Of a stretch of DNA of 64,000 bases, positions 13,469 through 26,468 are shown in pieces; the first letter of the stretch is position 1, and every line of letters begins with the position of its first letter. This stretch comes from Piscicola geometra (taxonomy: Eukaryota; Annelida; Clitellata; Hirudinida; Piscicolidae). The stretch is taken from contig OX030956.1 of assembly GCA_943735955.1 (NCBI GenBank), positions 12,270,894 through 12,334,893 on the forward strand. Reading direction: 5' to 3'. Both the position numbers and the translations under genes were made by a program. Under the pieces are notes generated by a model. That model was not told the DNA's origin, ran no database searches, and worked only from the letters and a program-made list of their open reading frames with translations.

Positions 13469-13713
13469 TGGGGAAGCTGTTTTTTTATAGTTTTGTACTG
13501 TATTGTATTTCAAGGAATTATTTTACAATTTATTCACATTAGTCTTCATCGTCTCTGCTAGAGTTTTTAAGTGTTATTTATTCTTTGTAGCGAGTCTATT
13601 TTCCAGGTCTGAAATGTTCTTTTGGCACAAGTATCAGCTTAAAGTATCTTCAAAGTTTTTTGTATAATTTATGCTAGTTCGTATACTTATTAAATGCATT
13701 CAATTTGTCAACC

Positions 13714-13719
13714 AATAAA
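13714..13719 (+). terminator. Poly(A) signal of the calponin-like gene
   Basis: AATAAA about 245 bases after the stop codon; it is the first canonical signal downstream. Confidence 0.6.
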
Positions 13720-14145
13720 AAGACAATTACAATGTTTTATTTTGGCCTTATCCTTTACACTATTTTAACTTTTTTCTAATAGTCTGTCATCTTTCCAAGA
13801 TATTTAAATAAATAATGATTAGGTTATGTTAAAATATTTTTGTATTTTCTTGAAATATTTGAAAAAATAAATTATATCTAGTTACTTTATTCAATTTTTG
13901 TTAAAGATCTTGGTGAAACTTTTATGATGATGATATGGTGATGATGTTGATCTAGTAAGAAATATGGTGTTGTGGCGATGATGAGGATGCTAGGTAATGA
14001 TAGAGATGCTGAAGTTGTGATGATGATGAGGAGGCTGGCGAAGTTGGATGTGATGAGTGGTTAAATTTATATAAAAGTTATTTGATTTTCAGTTAAATTT
14101 ATATATATTTATTCTAAAGATGTTCAAAACTGTTTTATATAACAA

Positions 14146-14203
14146 ATTCATTGGAAAGCACTTTAAATAAGCGCTATAAAAATATTTTTATTGATTGATT
14201 GAA
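14146..14203 (+). repeat. Retroelement 3' end with (TTGA)n tail, copy C
   Basis: GGAAAGCACTTTAAATAAGCGCTATAAAAATATTT followed by ATTGATTGATTG: the same core and tail family as at 9744, in a more diverged copy. Confidence 0.6.
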
Positions 14204-14355
14204 CACTAAAACTGAATTAATAATGCAGTACACAAATTAGTTCAAAAGACATAAATATTAATAAAACAACGGCATTTGATCTGTGAAAAGATCACCTTAA
14301 TTAGCGGTTTTTATTCAAAGTTATAATATACATAATAAAGCCATTTTATTTAACT

Positions 14356-14427
14356 GGTTCTATGGTGTAACGGTTAGCACTCTGGACTTTGAATCCAGCG
14401 ATCCGAGTTCAAATCTCGGTAGAACCT
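14356..14427 (+). tRNA. tRNA-Gln (anticodon TTG)
   Basis: A 72-base cloverleaf: acceptor stem GGTTCTA/TAGAACC with discriminator T; anticodon stem CTGGA/TCCAG with loop CTTTGAA and anticodon TTG; T-arm with GAGTTCAAATC. A run of T follows at 14430 as the Pol III terminator. No intron. Confidence 0.95.
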
Positions 14428-14429
14428 CT

Positions 14430-17400
14430 TTTTGCCAAAATTATAAAATGCATTTGTTTTCTATTAGGCATCACTAATTTGTCATCAAAAAAGAAAAATA
14501 TTCAATTTTAAGAACAAATTCGACAATAATATGATATCTTTTAAACTTAAAACAATATAAAACTTTTAGATATATATTTATAATTCATAAAACAATTTTT
14601 AAATACATAAATTAATTACATTTGAAACGATGGATTAAGATCCTATGTCACCAATTACGTCACTTCACTTCAATAACTTCTAGAACTTTCTCACTTACAA
14701 TTCATTGCCACCATTCCTCATACATATGCATGTGGTTTCTTCGAGTTAGCACCTTGATATGGAGATAAGCCTCTGAATTGCACCAACAACTAAATTTCAC
14801 AAAACTTTTTTTTTAAAGCTGACATCTTACGAATGGAAACTTATTTTAGAATTTAAATTTGGTCGTGGGACTCTTCTTGTAGCTAAGTTACTTCAGCATA
14901 ACCTATGGAAAACTAATAAATTGATAGAGCGAAAGTCTTTTTTTTGAGAGTTTATATTTAAAATCTGGGAGTGATTCGGTTCCCAGCCACATTTAATCAA
15001 CCTTTTTTGACAATTATAATAATTGACAATAATTCTCAAAGATAATTATCTTTCTTAGTATAACCATATAATTATTATACAGTTTGCTCAGTTTTTTAAA
15101 TGAAATTTTCATTTCAAGTATTGGCGTCTTTATCATTCAGAAATGCAAGCATAATAAACAAAAACTTACTGCGACTGTCACCATGAAAGCCATTTTCAAG
15201 GCTGTCAAAACCATCGTTTATGGCCCCATCATCATTTCAGAATATCAGCAGTTGCAGCAGCATCTAGAAAAAATAAAACCTTGTGTAATGTTGCTTTATC
15301 TTTGATTTTTTCTCGAGATACATATAGCAATTACCAAAATGCATTGGGCAGATAAATCCTCTTGCAATCAATTGCACTTCTATTACTACCCAAACTACAA
15401 ATACTGAACTGTTACAGTTGCATTGTCTCTTCTTAAAGCACGAATAAATTTTTTAATGTAACTTGTACTACAAAAACCTTTAAATAAATTCGCCATAAAA
15501 AAAAATCAATTCCATCTTTAACATCTGCATAAACGTTTTTGAGAAAAATAAATTTTTGAATAAAAATTAAAAATACTTTTGATCATAAAACATAATTACG
15601 CACGCTTTTTATAACTGAATAAACTCGTAAATTAAAAATCTGAACACGAAAAGCAATCTTCATAATTGCATAAACTTTCCAGCGTTTCAAATTGAATATT
15701 AAATCAAGAGATCTCTTACACATGCACGTTTTTAAGAAGCAGAGAAGAAATTGCAGTGCCGCTGCTATATAAAGCACCATCCTTCCATTCACCCAAGCAC
15801 ACAATGGATTAAAAACTGAAAGGTCTTTGAAAGTTTAAATTTATTTCAAGTTTTGAAAATTAGTTTTTTTGCACTTTTGTTGAGACTGGACGTTTAAAGG
15901 GCTCAGCTGATGACTTGTTCGACTGACGTCTGCTTTGCTGAGTTGATCTCAATGGAAAATGATAAATAATAAAAATAAGACGTAAATGCTAATAAGAGCC
16001 ACAAAATACTTCGAAAAAAATATATTACTCTGTCTTTATTTAAAAAAAAATCGAGTAGCTTTAAAACAAATTATCAAATCATACAAACTTTGTATATTAT
16101 ACTTGTGGTGGTATCACCAAGAAACATCTGTCCTGATGGCTGGAACGTTGCGACGCTGGTGATGTTGGAAGGTGTCTGAAGAAAAGTTGGTTTCATGAGG
16201 TTCAATAAAACCAATTATTATTTTTGAAAATTAATTAATTATTAAATAATAATTATAATAAATTATAGTTTTAAATATAATACAAAAATAAAGCTTTCCT
16301 AATTGAAATAATAACAGTAAATCAATTTAATCAATTCTTCTAATAAAGCCGATAAAAACAAAACTAATAATAAAACCTTTAAAAAAAATCCACAAAAAAT
16401 ATCAATAAATCCACAACAACAACAAAAAATAAATCCACAAAAAATATTAATAAATCCACAACAACAACAAATAAATCCAGAAACAATAGAATAAATCTGC
16501 ATAAGCAAAAATGCTCACATAACTGTGTTATCATCGTCTCGCGAAGTTTTTTCAATTAGCGAACTAAATCTTTCGCCTTCTCTGCAATCAAGATCGCCTT
16601 TCACAGTGCTGAGAGATTAATAGCATGTACGTTGTTTCAGGAATTATTAAAATTAATAATCAGAATTATTAACTAAAAATTACTAAAAAATTAATTATCA
16701 GAATTATTAACTATTAATAAATATAATTGAGGATTAACTTTTTATTAATACTAGTTTGAATTTTTTTATTATATATTGTGAAGTTTTAATTACAATGTCC
16801 ATCATTAGATTGATCTTGTTCCACTCAGTCCAGTAATGTATTGTCATATGTCACACGGAGCTCTAACGAAGTAAAATGTATTGTTTCATTTTATATTTTA
16901 ATGTCTTTTATGGTATCGAACTCCTTCAGTAAATCTTATCTCAGTCGGTTATCTGTATATCGGAATCACATATTTATTTAACTTATTTTCATTCAAATTT
17001 ATTTTCTTATTTTCAATTTCAAACAAAATAATTACGGATTCATCTTACAATTGTAGTGTACTGTAACTTAACGCAGTGTATTTTCTGCCCATCCAAAAAT
17101 GTTGCACTACGTTTTAGAATAGATTTTGGAATACAGTTAGAGTTAGATTCATTGGAAACTTACATTTTGCTTATCCACTTTTATTGAATAGTCCCGTTCT
17201 ATAGCGAATGGATTCTAGAATAGGACGAAAATTACATATCGCCTAGACTAGACCGTAAAGTGTATTGTGATGGAGTGTGTTAGGGAAAATGGAAGAATAG
17301 ATGATTTATGTGAGTCCATCTTTGCAAAACTCCTGAAGAAGCAGTCAAGGTCCTAACCAGCCCTCAATCGTGACGGAATAAGAGTTGAACTTAATTAAAA

Positions 17401-20400
17401 GTTTTTAAGACATTTAAATTTTCTTTAAATTGTTTTGAAATTCTCAATGAAGTTCAGCTTTTAAAGCGTTTAGATGGAATTGAAGCAAGTTATTTGAATA
17501 TAGTGCACAATAATTAGCTTGCTACGTATTTGCCTAAGATCACATAAAAAACAAATAAACAAACACTTCCCTTAATTTCAAAAAAAAATTGGTTAAAATA
17601 AACTTTAAAAAATCAATAAAAATGTTTATGTGCGCCTAAACATTAAAGGCACAGGCACGTAAAAAGAAGAGAATAGAGAAAATACAGAAACACTTATCAT
17701 TTTCAATCGCCAGAGAAATTTCAGGAAGCAAACATGGAATAAATTATTGAGATAAAATAAATAAAAAAAATTTAAATAAAAGTGAAATAGAATGGAAGGC
17801 AGTGAAGAGTGCGGTACGAACGATAATAATCCGTCGAAGTGCGCCTAAGCCGCGGCATCATTTTCTTTCCATTCTTATCTGAACTTCCCATTGAAAAGCC
17901 GTCTGATTACACTCTAATGCTGATTTATTAGAGCAAAATGAAAGAGATAATACTCAGTATGAAAAGCGGGAGAAGGAATCATTCACTTCCCGATACTTTT
18001 TTTCATTTTTTCAACAACTTGAATACTTTAGTTTGAAAATATAGATAGAGAAAAAAAAAGAATTTTAACAATGCGAATACAGTCTCAGATTGAAACACAG
18101 TTTTTGAAAGAACGTCTCACAATAGAGGATTGAATAGATTCTTATGATTAATGGATACACCATTCTTCTCTAAGAGAATTATAATATAAAATATGTTTTT
18201 AAGACGCATATTTAAAAACAATTGTTTAAAATAATAATTAATTAAATTTATTTTCCTCAAATGTGAACAATACATTTTATTTGCTCCACGGAGATGGAAT
18301 GGTAGCTTGATGGAGCGGGTTTGATAGCATCTCGCCAGATAAGACGAAGAAACGAAGCGATGCAGCTCTTCATCGATTAGATCCACAATAAATAAAAAAA
18401 TAAGTAATAAATAAGTAATTATAAAAATTGTATTTTCGAATAATTAATTAAACTAAAATAAATAAATAAATTAAACATAAATAACTATTATTTTAGGCGG
18501 GTGAATATTGTGTTGTACGCAATGTAAATGTAATGTATCGATTAAAAAACGGATGATAAAGATTGAATAACCAAAAATTTTTGGAAAACAAAGCTGTGAA
18601 GGATATGAGGTTGCTGGAAAAGTGGTTAACCGTTCTGTCGGCTGAGGCAATTGATGCGTTGATGGATTGCTTGATGGATGGAGGTAGGAGGTGGATGGGT
18701 GTGCAAACAACTAGAAAGGTCTTCAAAAGATGGAAAAAATTTGAGGTAATTAATCTAAAAATATAAAAAGATGTTCAAAGGATGTGAAACAATTTGAAGT
18801 AACTAGTTGAAAAATATAAAAAAGATTCATCTTCTTCAACTTTCGGACACAAAACACGGATCTAATACACTCTCAGAACTTTTTTTAATACGCGAAATTT
18901 ATAAAGTTCATTCGAATACTCAGAGCCACAAGGAGTAGGAAAGTTGATTGAGACGAGTCAGACAAATCCTCGAGAGGCGATTAATTCAAGTAAGATAATT
19001 CAAAACAAGATGAAGATGAATCGTGGTGATGATGAATGGAGTACAAATTTATTTTTAAAATATAATTTTCGTTTTTAAAACTTAAAAAAAATAATTAGTT
19101 AATATTTTTCGACAGTGAATATTCTGAAAGAATTTTTCGATAAAAACAATAATGAATGGATGTCTGAATAGGTAAACAGAAAACTAGAAGAAGATTAATT
19201 TCGTGAAATAATTGTTTGATATTTAATTTAAAGATATTAGAGAACAGTTTTTATTTTATCTCTAGCTTTTAAATTAATACATATATTAATAATTCCTAAT
19301 CTTTGACGTTAAAAAAGGAAAAATCTTTCAGATTCCAGTGCAGACGAGAGTTGAATAATTTAAGGAAACCTATTTGCAAAGGTGCAATCTTCATTGAAAA
19401 AATATCGATTCTTGTGAAGGTGAAAGATACATTTCAAGATCTTCAGGATTTCTCTCCGGTCTTTCGTAGTCAAAAAGGGAAGAGTCAAAAAGTCTGACAA
19501 GATCGATTGATGTAATTTTAAAAATTAATTTAGCTTTTTAGTTTATTTAAAAAAACTAAAATAAAGTTTTGAAATATTACTTCAATCGAGCAACATTATT
19601 TTTCTAAATGTTGCTCAACCAACCATTCAGGTCATTTAAAAAAAAGATTTTTTTGGGATTAATTAACAAAACAAAAGTCTTTAAACATTCGTTAAACTTT
19701 AAGACAATTGTTAAAACTGTTATAAAATCGTTAAACAATTCGACAATAATTAAATTCTAATAGAATCTTTAAATCACTTTATTTAAATCAGAACCACATT
19801 CCACTGCGCAAACAGCAATAGAGGCGTCTAAGAGTTGTCAATCGATGTATTGGATACCGCACGAAAGAGTCTCTTATCGTTCCGAAAGCGACAGCGGAGT
19901 GGATAGAGCGGCGTTATGACAGTGCATTGTACTCGGCTGCTGCTGGAGGACTAATCAATAACTACGGGGAAATAATATTCTGTTTTAATATAATATTCTT
20001 AGGAGTTTTAATTTGGTTTATTTGTTTGGATATATATATAAATAGAAAAAAAAATTACTTTATATTAATATTCAATGAATAAAAAATAGTTTTTTTTAAA
20101 TCTACTAAATAAAGGAAATTATTTAAAACACAAATCTTTGGTCTATGACGTTTATTTTCCTTTCATGATAACATAATTAAATTTTCATGAATTAAAAATT
20201 ATCACTTTTATTTATTGTAAACAAATAACTTTTTTTTAATTCTTAAAACATAATAATGAAGTCTGACACGTCATTACAAAAATCCCACTTTATTTCTGAA
20301 TGTCTTATTTTTGCCTTTGCATGCCGAAGAGCTGTTAGTCCTAACAAGTGTTGATTACAAAAGTGCAAAGCTTTCATTGTTGTTTTTATTATAATTTTTC

Positions 20401-20716
20401 TAAACACGCATAAATAAATCTTAAAAAGCATATTTTTTTGGAGATGGAAAGACTTAATTTTGAGACTGTAAATCACTGCAACATTCCCATCCGGGATCGA
20501 GTTGGCACTTTCTTCTTTAAAATTGCATTTTTTTTATTGATAACTCTTTTTATTTAAAACTCAAAGATTATTTTCATTATTTATTTTTTCAATTTTGGAG
20601 ATATTGCACTGTGGGGGTCGAGCAGTAGGAATAGAAGAAATAGTTTTTAGTAGTTTAGGAAGCTCTTTAGAGCTTCAAAGATGATCTCGTTTGGTAGTTT
20701 ATGTGTCGGTCTATAC
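14430..20716. other. 6-kb intergenic region without a recognisable gene
   Basis: Very AT-rich. Several short stretches of more balanced composition stand out (17815-17890, 18280-18390, 18595-18715, 19800-19960) but none gives a protein or RNA I recognise. The frame at 16299-16508 is low-complexity CAACAA sequence read backwards. I see no transposon ends here. Confidence 0.5.
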
Positions 20717-20976
20717 CAGGGGTGCACAACCTTTTCAGCCTGAGGGCCAAAATTACTGAGTCCCTGGGCTCCAAGGGCCGCATCAGCGTGCACATAGATG
20801 ACACAATAAAACAACTCAAAGAATGCAAATTTTTAATGAATGTCAAAAAAATAACGTTATTTAAACATGTATGAATAACTAAATTTAAAAAACTCAAAGA
20901 ATGCAAGTTTTTAATAAATTTCATAACAAAAAAATAACGTTATTTAAAAATGTATGAATAACTAAATGTTAGTATT

Positions 20977-22800
20977 TTAATGAGAAGGTTGAGCCTGAAT
21001 GGTTGCAACAACATTGTCAATATTGGCTTCGAGTTCTGTTGTTGCAAGCCTCAAAATCGAAAAAACATTATCATCAGTCAAAGATGATCTTAGTTTATTT
21101 TTATTTGTGTTCATGACTGAAAACGTTTGTTCACACACGTATGTGCTGCCAAATTCAGACAGGATTCGGCAAGTCAAATCTTTGACTGCTCCATATTTAA
21201 CTGAACTAAGATTTCGATAAAAAGTTAAAATGGACTTATGCTGAAACGCAAACTTTAATTCTGGTGAACATTGAAGATCAATGACTTCTAACTGACATTG
21301 CTCAGGTACGGATTCTACAGCACAAGAGAAAGGGTCACGGATGAAGTTGAATAAATCCTTATGCTCCCTGAATGCATCAAAACGTTCATTAAATTCCTTT
21401 AGTAACGCTTCACAACTTTCGTGGTATTTATTGAATTCACACTGGTATTCCTTCTGAAAAGCTGAGTAAATAGGAAAATGACATAAATCACAAGATTGCA
21501 GATTTGAACAAAACAGCCGTAGCTTCAAGGTGAATGATAGCAGCTCTTGGTACTTATCAAAGATGTAGTAATCTTTGCCTTGAAGACGCAGATTCAATTT
21601 ATTTAAGTGTTCTGTTATGTCTGTCAAAAATGCTAAGTCTGCCAACCACTGTTTGTCTGTAAAAACAGCTGTGTCTTTGCTTTTGGTAACAAGGAATCCA
21701 CAGATTTCCTTTCGTAACTCAACAAACCTAGTTAGAACTTTTCCTCGACTCAACCACCTTACATCAGTGTGATATGGTATGTCACGATATTCTGACTCAA
21801 TGTTTTCTAGAAATTATTTGAATTGTCGATGGTTGAGTCCTTTTGCTCATATGAAGTTCATTGATTTGAAAACAAATTTCATAAAATTATCAAAATTAAT
21901 GACTCGTGTACACAGTGACTCTTGATGTATGATGCAGTGGTATGCGTGGATGGTGTCTGTTGGAATTCCAAGTCTTGCAAATGTGATCGCAGATGAGCAA
22001 CAAGTCCTAATTCTTTACCAGTCATGGCGGGTGCACCGTCAGTAGTAACACTACAGAGCTTTGGCCACTGAACGTCAAGAACAGATTTCACTCCTCCAAA
22101 AATATCTGCACCAGTCGTACGTCCACGTAGTGAGGCCATTCCTGCTAATTCCTGAGTTAATTTACAGTTCTCATCCACCGCACGAACAAAAACCAAAAGC
22201 TGTACTGTGTCAACGTTATCCGTGCTCTCATCTAAGGCAATTGAAAAATACTTGCAAATGGCAAGCTTGTCACGCAAACGTCATTGGATAAATCAACCAC
22301 CCGTCGCTGGAAAGTCATCCGTGACAATGACACTTTGTTGAACAGGTCTGTTTTCTTAGGACAGACTTCTTTGCGAATGGCTTGCATTCAGTTTTTGACG
22401 AAATCACCATCAGTAAATGGTCGAGACGATCGCGCAATAATCTGTGCTACGGCACAACCGGCACGAACAAAAGTCTTATTTTCATTAACTTTTTTTGTAA
22501 AAATATTTTGCTCAGATGACAATCTTTTTACAAGTTGATCAATTAAATTTTTTCTAGCTTCGTCTTTCACATCATCAAACGTAGCAGCGTGTTTGGTTTC
22601 ATTTGAGCGCTCTTGAATTTGAAGAAAGAGCGCAATAGAAATCTATTTGATTGATTGATTGATAATGTCTTTTGCGATTGTAGTCCTTCATTACAGTTAC
22701 GGACTCGCGACAAATCAAAGCTGTTCTGTTGAAATGCTGCATTTGTCCATTCTTCATTAAACTGGCGATTTTCTGCTTCAATTTTACGCTTTGACATTCT
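20977..22800 (-). pseudogene. hAT transposase of the GTF2IRD2/FAM200-like type, broken
   Basis: Reading frames 22800-22680, 22570-22388, 22277-21879 and 21753-20977 follow the order of this family. They hold MSKRKIEAENRQFNEEW; IALDESTDN and VTTDGAPAMTGK (catalytic Asp region); WLSRGKVLTRF; and FGSTYVCEQTFSVMNTNKNK with the dimerisation Glu. The frames are separated by stops and frameshifts, and the N-terminus is interrupted by a retroelement tail at 22611-22664 and probably a deletion. It cannot make an active transposase. The host genes of this family in mammals are domesticated transposases; nothing here suggests domestication. Confidence 0.88.
22611..22664 (+). repeat. Retroelement 3' end with (TGAT)n tail, copy D, inserted in hAT family 3
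   Basis: TTGAATTTGAAGAAAGAGCGCAATAGAAATCTATTTGATTGATTGATTGAT breaks the N-terminal transposase frame. It is the same core and tail as at 9744 and 59655, so this retroelement was active after the hAT inserted. Confidence 0.75.
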
Positions 22801-23039
22801 TACTAAATTAAAACAACCAGCGTGCCAACTCAATTATCGCTCGTTGTTGTTGTTTCAATCGTTTTATATTAGGAAAGGGCTAACAGTACTATTAAGAAAA
22901 GATGGGCGAGTGCGTCGATTTAAAATTCTGTTAGGGCCGCAAATAGCCAAAATGGACTAGTTGTCTGGGGGCCGCATCAAACAGGCCGAAGGGCCGCATG
23001 CGGCCCGCGGGCCGCGGGTTGTGCACCTCTGGTCTATAC

Positions 23040-26000
23040 CAACGAAGAAGAACTTTATCTCCACTGTTTTTTGAACCTTCAGATCGTCATATATTGAAAA
23101 GCACTCAAATAATTTTCCCTCTATCATGCAGTCTTTTATTTAATTTTAATGAAATCTTCTTGAAGTAGTTAAATAAATTAATTGTTATTTTGTATTTTAT
23201 TACTTCTATATCGAGCATCTCGAAGCACTTGCTCCGAGTACGATGTTAACCCCGATAAGCTGACAATTAATTTCAGAACACACCACTAAATCACTGCTAT
23301 AAACCATTTTCAAAGTTTTTTTCTTCAAATAACAGATAACTTATCTAAGTAATGTTGTTTTTTTTTAAATAAACTCAAATAACAGATAAGTTATATAAGT
23401 AATATTTTAAATAAAAAATCATTTGCTGAATGTTAGTGAAGAGAAGCCAGTAGAAATATTTATTTAAACGATCAAAATAGATTACTTCATCCGCACAGAA
23501 AAGCGAGCAAGTCTCGAAAATCAGTTTTTCAATTAGTTTTTATAACATTTTTAAAAAATAGAAAAAATTAGTTTAAAGATACTTTATTTTTTTGGAAAAA
23601 TGAAAAAGTTTATTATATTTATTTGTTTGAAAATAATTCTTCTTTTACTTTATTGATCCATTCAATAAAAATCAATAAAATAAGGACTGAAATGTTCGAA
23701 CCATGTTATTCGCTGTAAGATGGATCCCCTCAATCAGGCTTTTCAAAGTGCTCTTTCGTGCTCATAAATTATCTTTTAGAGCCTTTGATATTGTTTAAAA
23801 GGGTGGAATTCTCGGGTTTGTTACTGATTTTTTAGATTAATCTCTTTTTCTAGCCGTTTGTCTGTCGCATCGATACATCTTCCCATGTAGTAAAGCATCC
23901 ATTTATCCTTCACTCATCCATGCACCTAGTTTTTCCATTTATTTTGGCAGGGACTCATTGATTTTGTGAATTTATTTCTTCGCCTCATCAATTTGTTTCC
24001 ATCAATTCTCAATCACGGCCATCAATCCATTCACTCAAGCATACATCAATTCAAACGTTTTAAACTGTTTCTTGGTGCGGGATGAAAACAAAAACGACTG
24101 AAAGAAGCGTCAAAAATACCCTTGTAATAATAATGCTAATGACAAAAAACTAAAAAAACAAAATAATGATAATAATAATAATAACGCCAATGTTAGCAGT
24201 ATTAAGAATGCTATTCTAACAAATGAAGCTAAATCACATTTGAATAAGTGATTAACAATAGGATTCTTTGAAAAAATAAAAGAAAAACAATAAATGGAAA
24301 TTTAATTTAAATGGAGGTATTATCTCGAGTGCTTTTGGTGTTTCTGCCATCTTTGTGATTCTTCACGGATCCTCGCAAACTGGACGGTGGCTTATTTTGC
24401 TATTTTCTTTTTTAAGTTTTTTTTTAACTTCATGGCGGTTTTCTTTTTTTATAGATAAAAATAAATTAATTGCTTTTTTTCATAAGATTTTTGTATGAGA
24501 CAAAACTTCTATTTTTTTAGATTACTGTAATATACTAATATATGCGCATACTTTAAAATAATTGTTTTTTAAATGTCCGAAAAAAAATTAACTTAAAAAA
24601 ATTGTTTAATTTTTTTTAAAATTATTGATGTTCTTGCTCATTAATTTTCTATTCTTAAATTAAATTAGTCATAATATTATTGAGATCCAGCTACGAATAG
24701 TATTACCAAAGTTATAAATGAAAGTTGAATATTGGAAAGTCTTCGGGAAAAAAGATCTGATTGCAAACACACGGGATTGGAGATAAATAAATCAATAGAA
24801 AACGAACTCAATTTCCCAGCTGTGTAATAGAGAAATATTAATTAAAAAAGATCAGTGAATTATGTTTTTATAGTTAAAATGCTCGAATCTCATTTCAAAA
24901 AATGCTTTATTTAAGAAAAAAAATATTTTTTCAGTATGGAAAAAACAAAGGATTAAATTTCGAATCTTTATTATTTTTACCCGTATATATTTCAAACTCA
25001 TACATCAATTGTATTATTTCAGTCAAGTTTTTATATATATATATTTAAATCGACGATTTGTTGTTTCGACTTTAAGCCTCGAAGTATTTCGGCAATTCGC
25101 ACTACATAAGTTTTTAATTATGAAAAAAGCCAATGACCTCGCGTGGATAGCTTTATATTTTTTCCATATTTTTTATTACTTTAAATAAAACTTAAAAACT
25201 TAAAAGAACTATTTCACCTATAAACATTGTTTTATTTAATTTTCATTGTTTTGTTTAAATCAACTACAAATCTCTTTATATTCCATCTCCACATGCTTTC
25301 ACGCTTACCAAACTCCATAAAAACCCCAATCTTGAAGTACTGACACTCTTGTGAGGGGATTCGGAGGCGGCTGAGATAAGGACGTTTAAGGCAGAATGTT
25401 AATTGAAGTCCTATGGCGTCATGGCACGTACCTTCATGGCGCTGCAAATAGGTTTGTTCACGGTGGGGGTCGTAAAGAACCTTGACTCGAACAAAATGCC
25501 TGGAAAGGAATGGGCCCTTTCGAGTTGGATGGCGGGGAGTTTTATCGGTTACATAGAAGTTGTCGAGAGAAGCGAAGAATACATTGTTTTGAAAAGATAC
25601 ATTTCAGTGGATTAAATAAATTCCATAGAAATAATACAGAAAAATTTGTGTAAGTTAATTTTAAATTATTATTTTCAAGAAAGCCCTTTTTTATTTTTTG
25701 CATGCTGAAACTTTCTAGATCGCACCATACGCTACGAAATGAAAGCAGAAGTTATGAGCTTGAAGAAAAAGCAATAAATTTTAATTACAATGTTTGTTTT
25801 TGCAGTTTCGGGTTCACACAAAAATTTCAAGAGACTACATAAATAATGATATCTGCTCTACTAATTCTTCCGCCTCCACAAAATACAAAGACTAGTGTCA
25901 GATAACAGACAAAAGAACCATGATTTATAATTTTTTAAGAAGTTTTTAACTGGCTACTGAAAAGAAAAGTGAAGGTGGAAGTGCGTTAAAGTAGGCTAGT

Positions 26001-26468
26001 GAGGCTGTGAAGGAACTAAACCCCCAAAACCTCTTTCCATCGTCCATTTTCTTTCTCTTCCCCTCATAACTTTTCAATTTTGTCAAACCTAGATGAATTA
26101 GTCGAGTGTGAGCAATGAAGCAATGAATAATGCATCGGACTTTATTGTTGCGGGGTCGTTTGAAGGTCGTGATGTAGGCTCATTGGCCGCGTCCCAGTTG
26201 AAAAAGTAAAACTAAATTCTTATTTTTTTATATATAAGTATTTTAGGGTTGTCGACGATGAATTTACACTATAAGAAGACTTGCTTCTCGAGAAATTTGC
26301 ATAACAACTTTTCTATTTAACAGAATTTTTGCAAAATCTTTGAGAAAACCAGATTTCTTATAATCTTCGAGATATAAAATACCAAAAAAATTTATTTTTA
26401 TAAATATTTATGAAAATAAATTATTTAAAAATTATAATTAATTATTTCAAAGGCTTGTAAAACATTCC
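23040..26468. other. Intergenic region upstream of the Shaw channel gene
   Basis: AT-rich with no recognisable gene. A more balanced block at 25270-25620 is open on both strands for about 70 residues, but neither product is familiar. Any promoter or leader exon of the channel gene would lie here; I could not place one. Confidence 0.5.

Larger units (their letters stand above)
20717..23031 (-). mobile_element. hAT DNA transposon (family 3), decayed, 2.3 kb
   Basis: The terminal repeat CAGGGGTGCACAACC starts at 20717; its partner GGTTGTGCACCTCTG ends at 23031. The 8-bp target duplication GTCTATAC is intact at 20709-20716 and 23032-23039. The ends resemble vertebrate Charlie/MER-like hAT ends. 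The subterminal part at the right is rich in GGCCGC-type CpG sequence, unlike the surroundings. Confidence 0.95.

Noticed and set aside
16299..16508. Minus frame with CCGFIDIFCGF repeats
   Set aside because: Low-complexity AAATCCACAACAAC repeats read in reverse; no homology seen.
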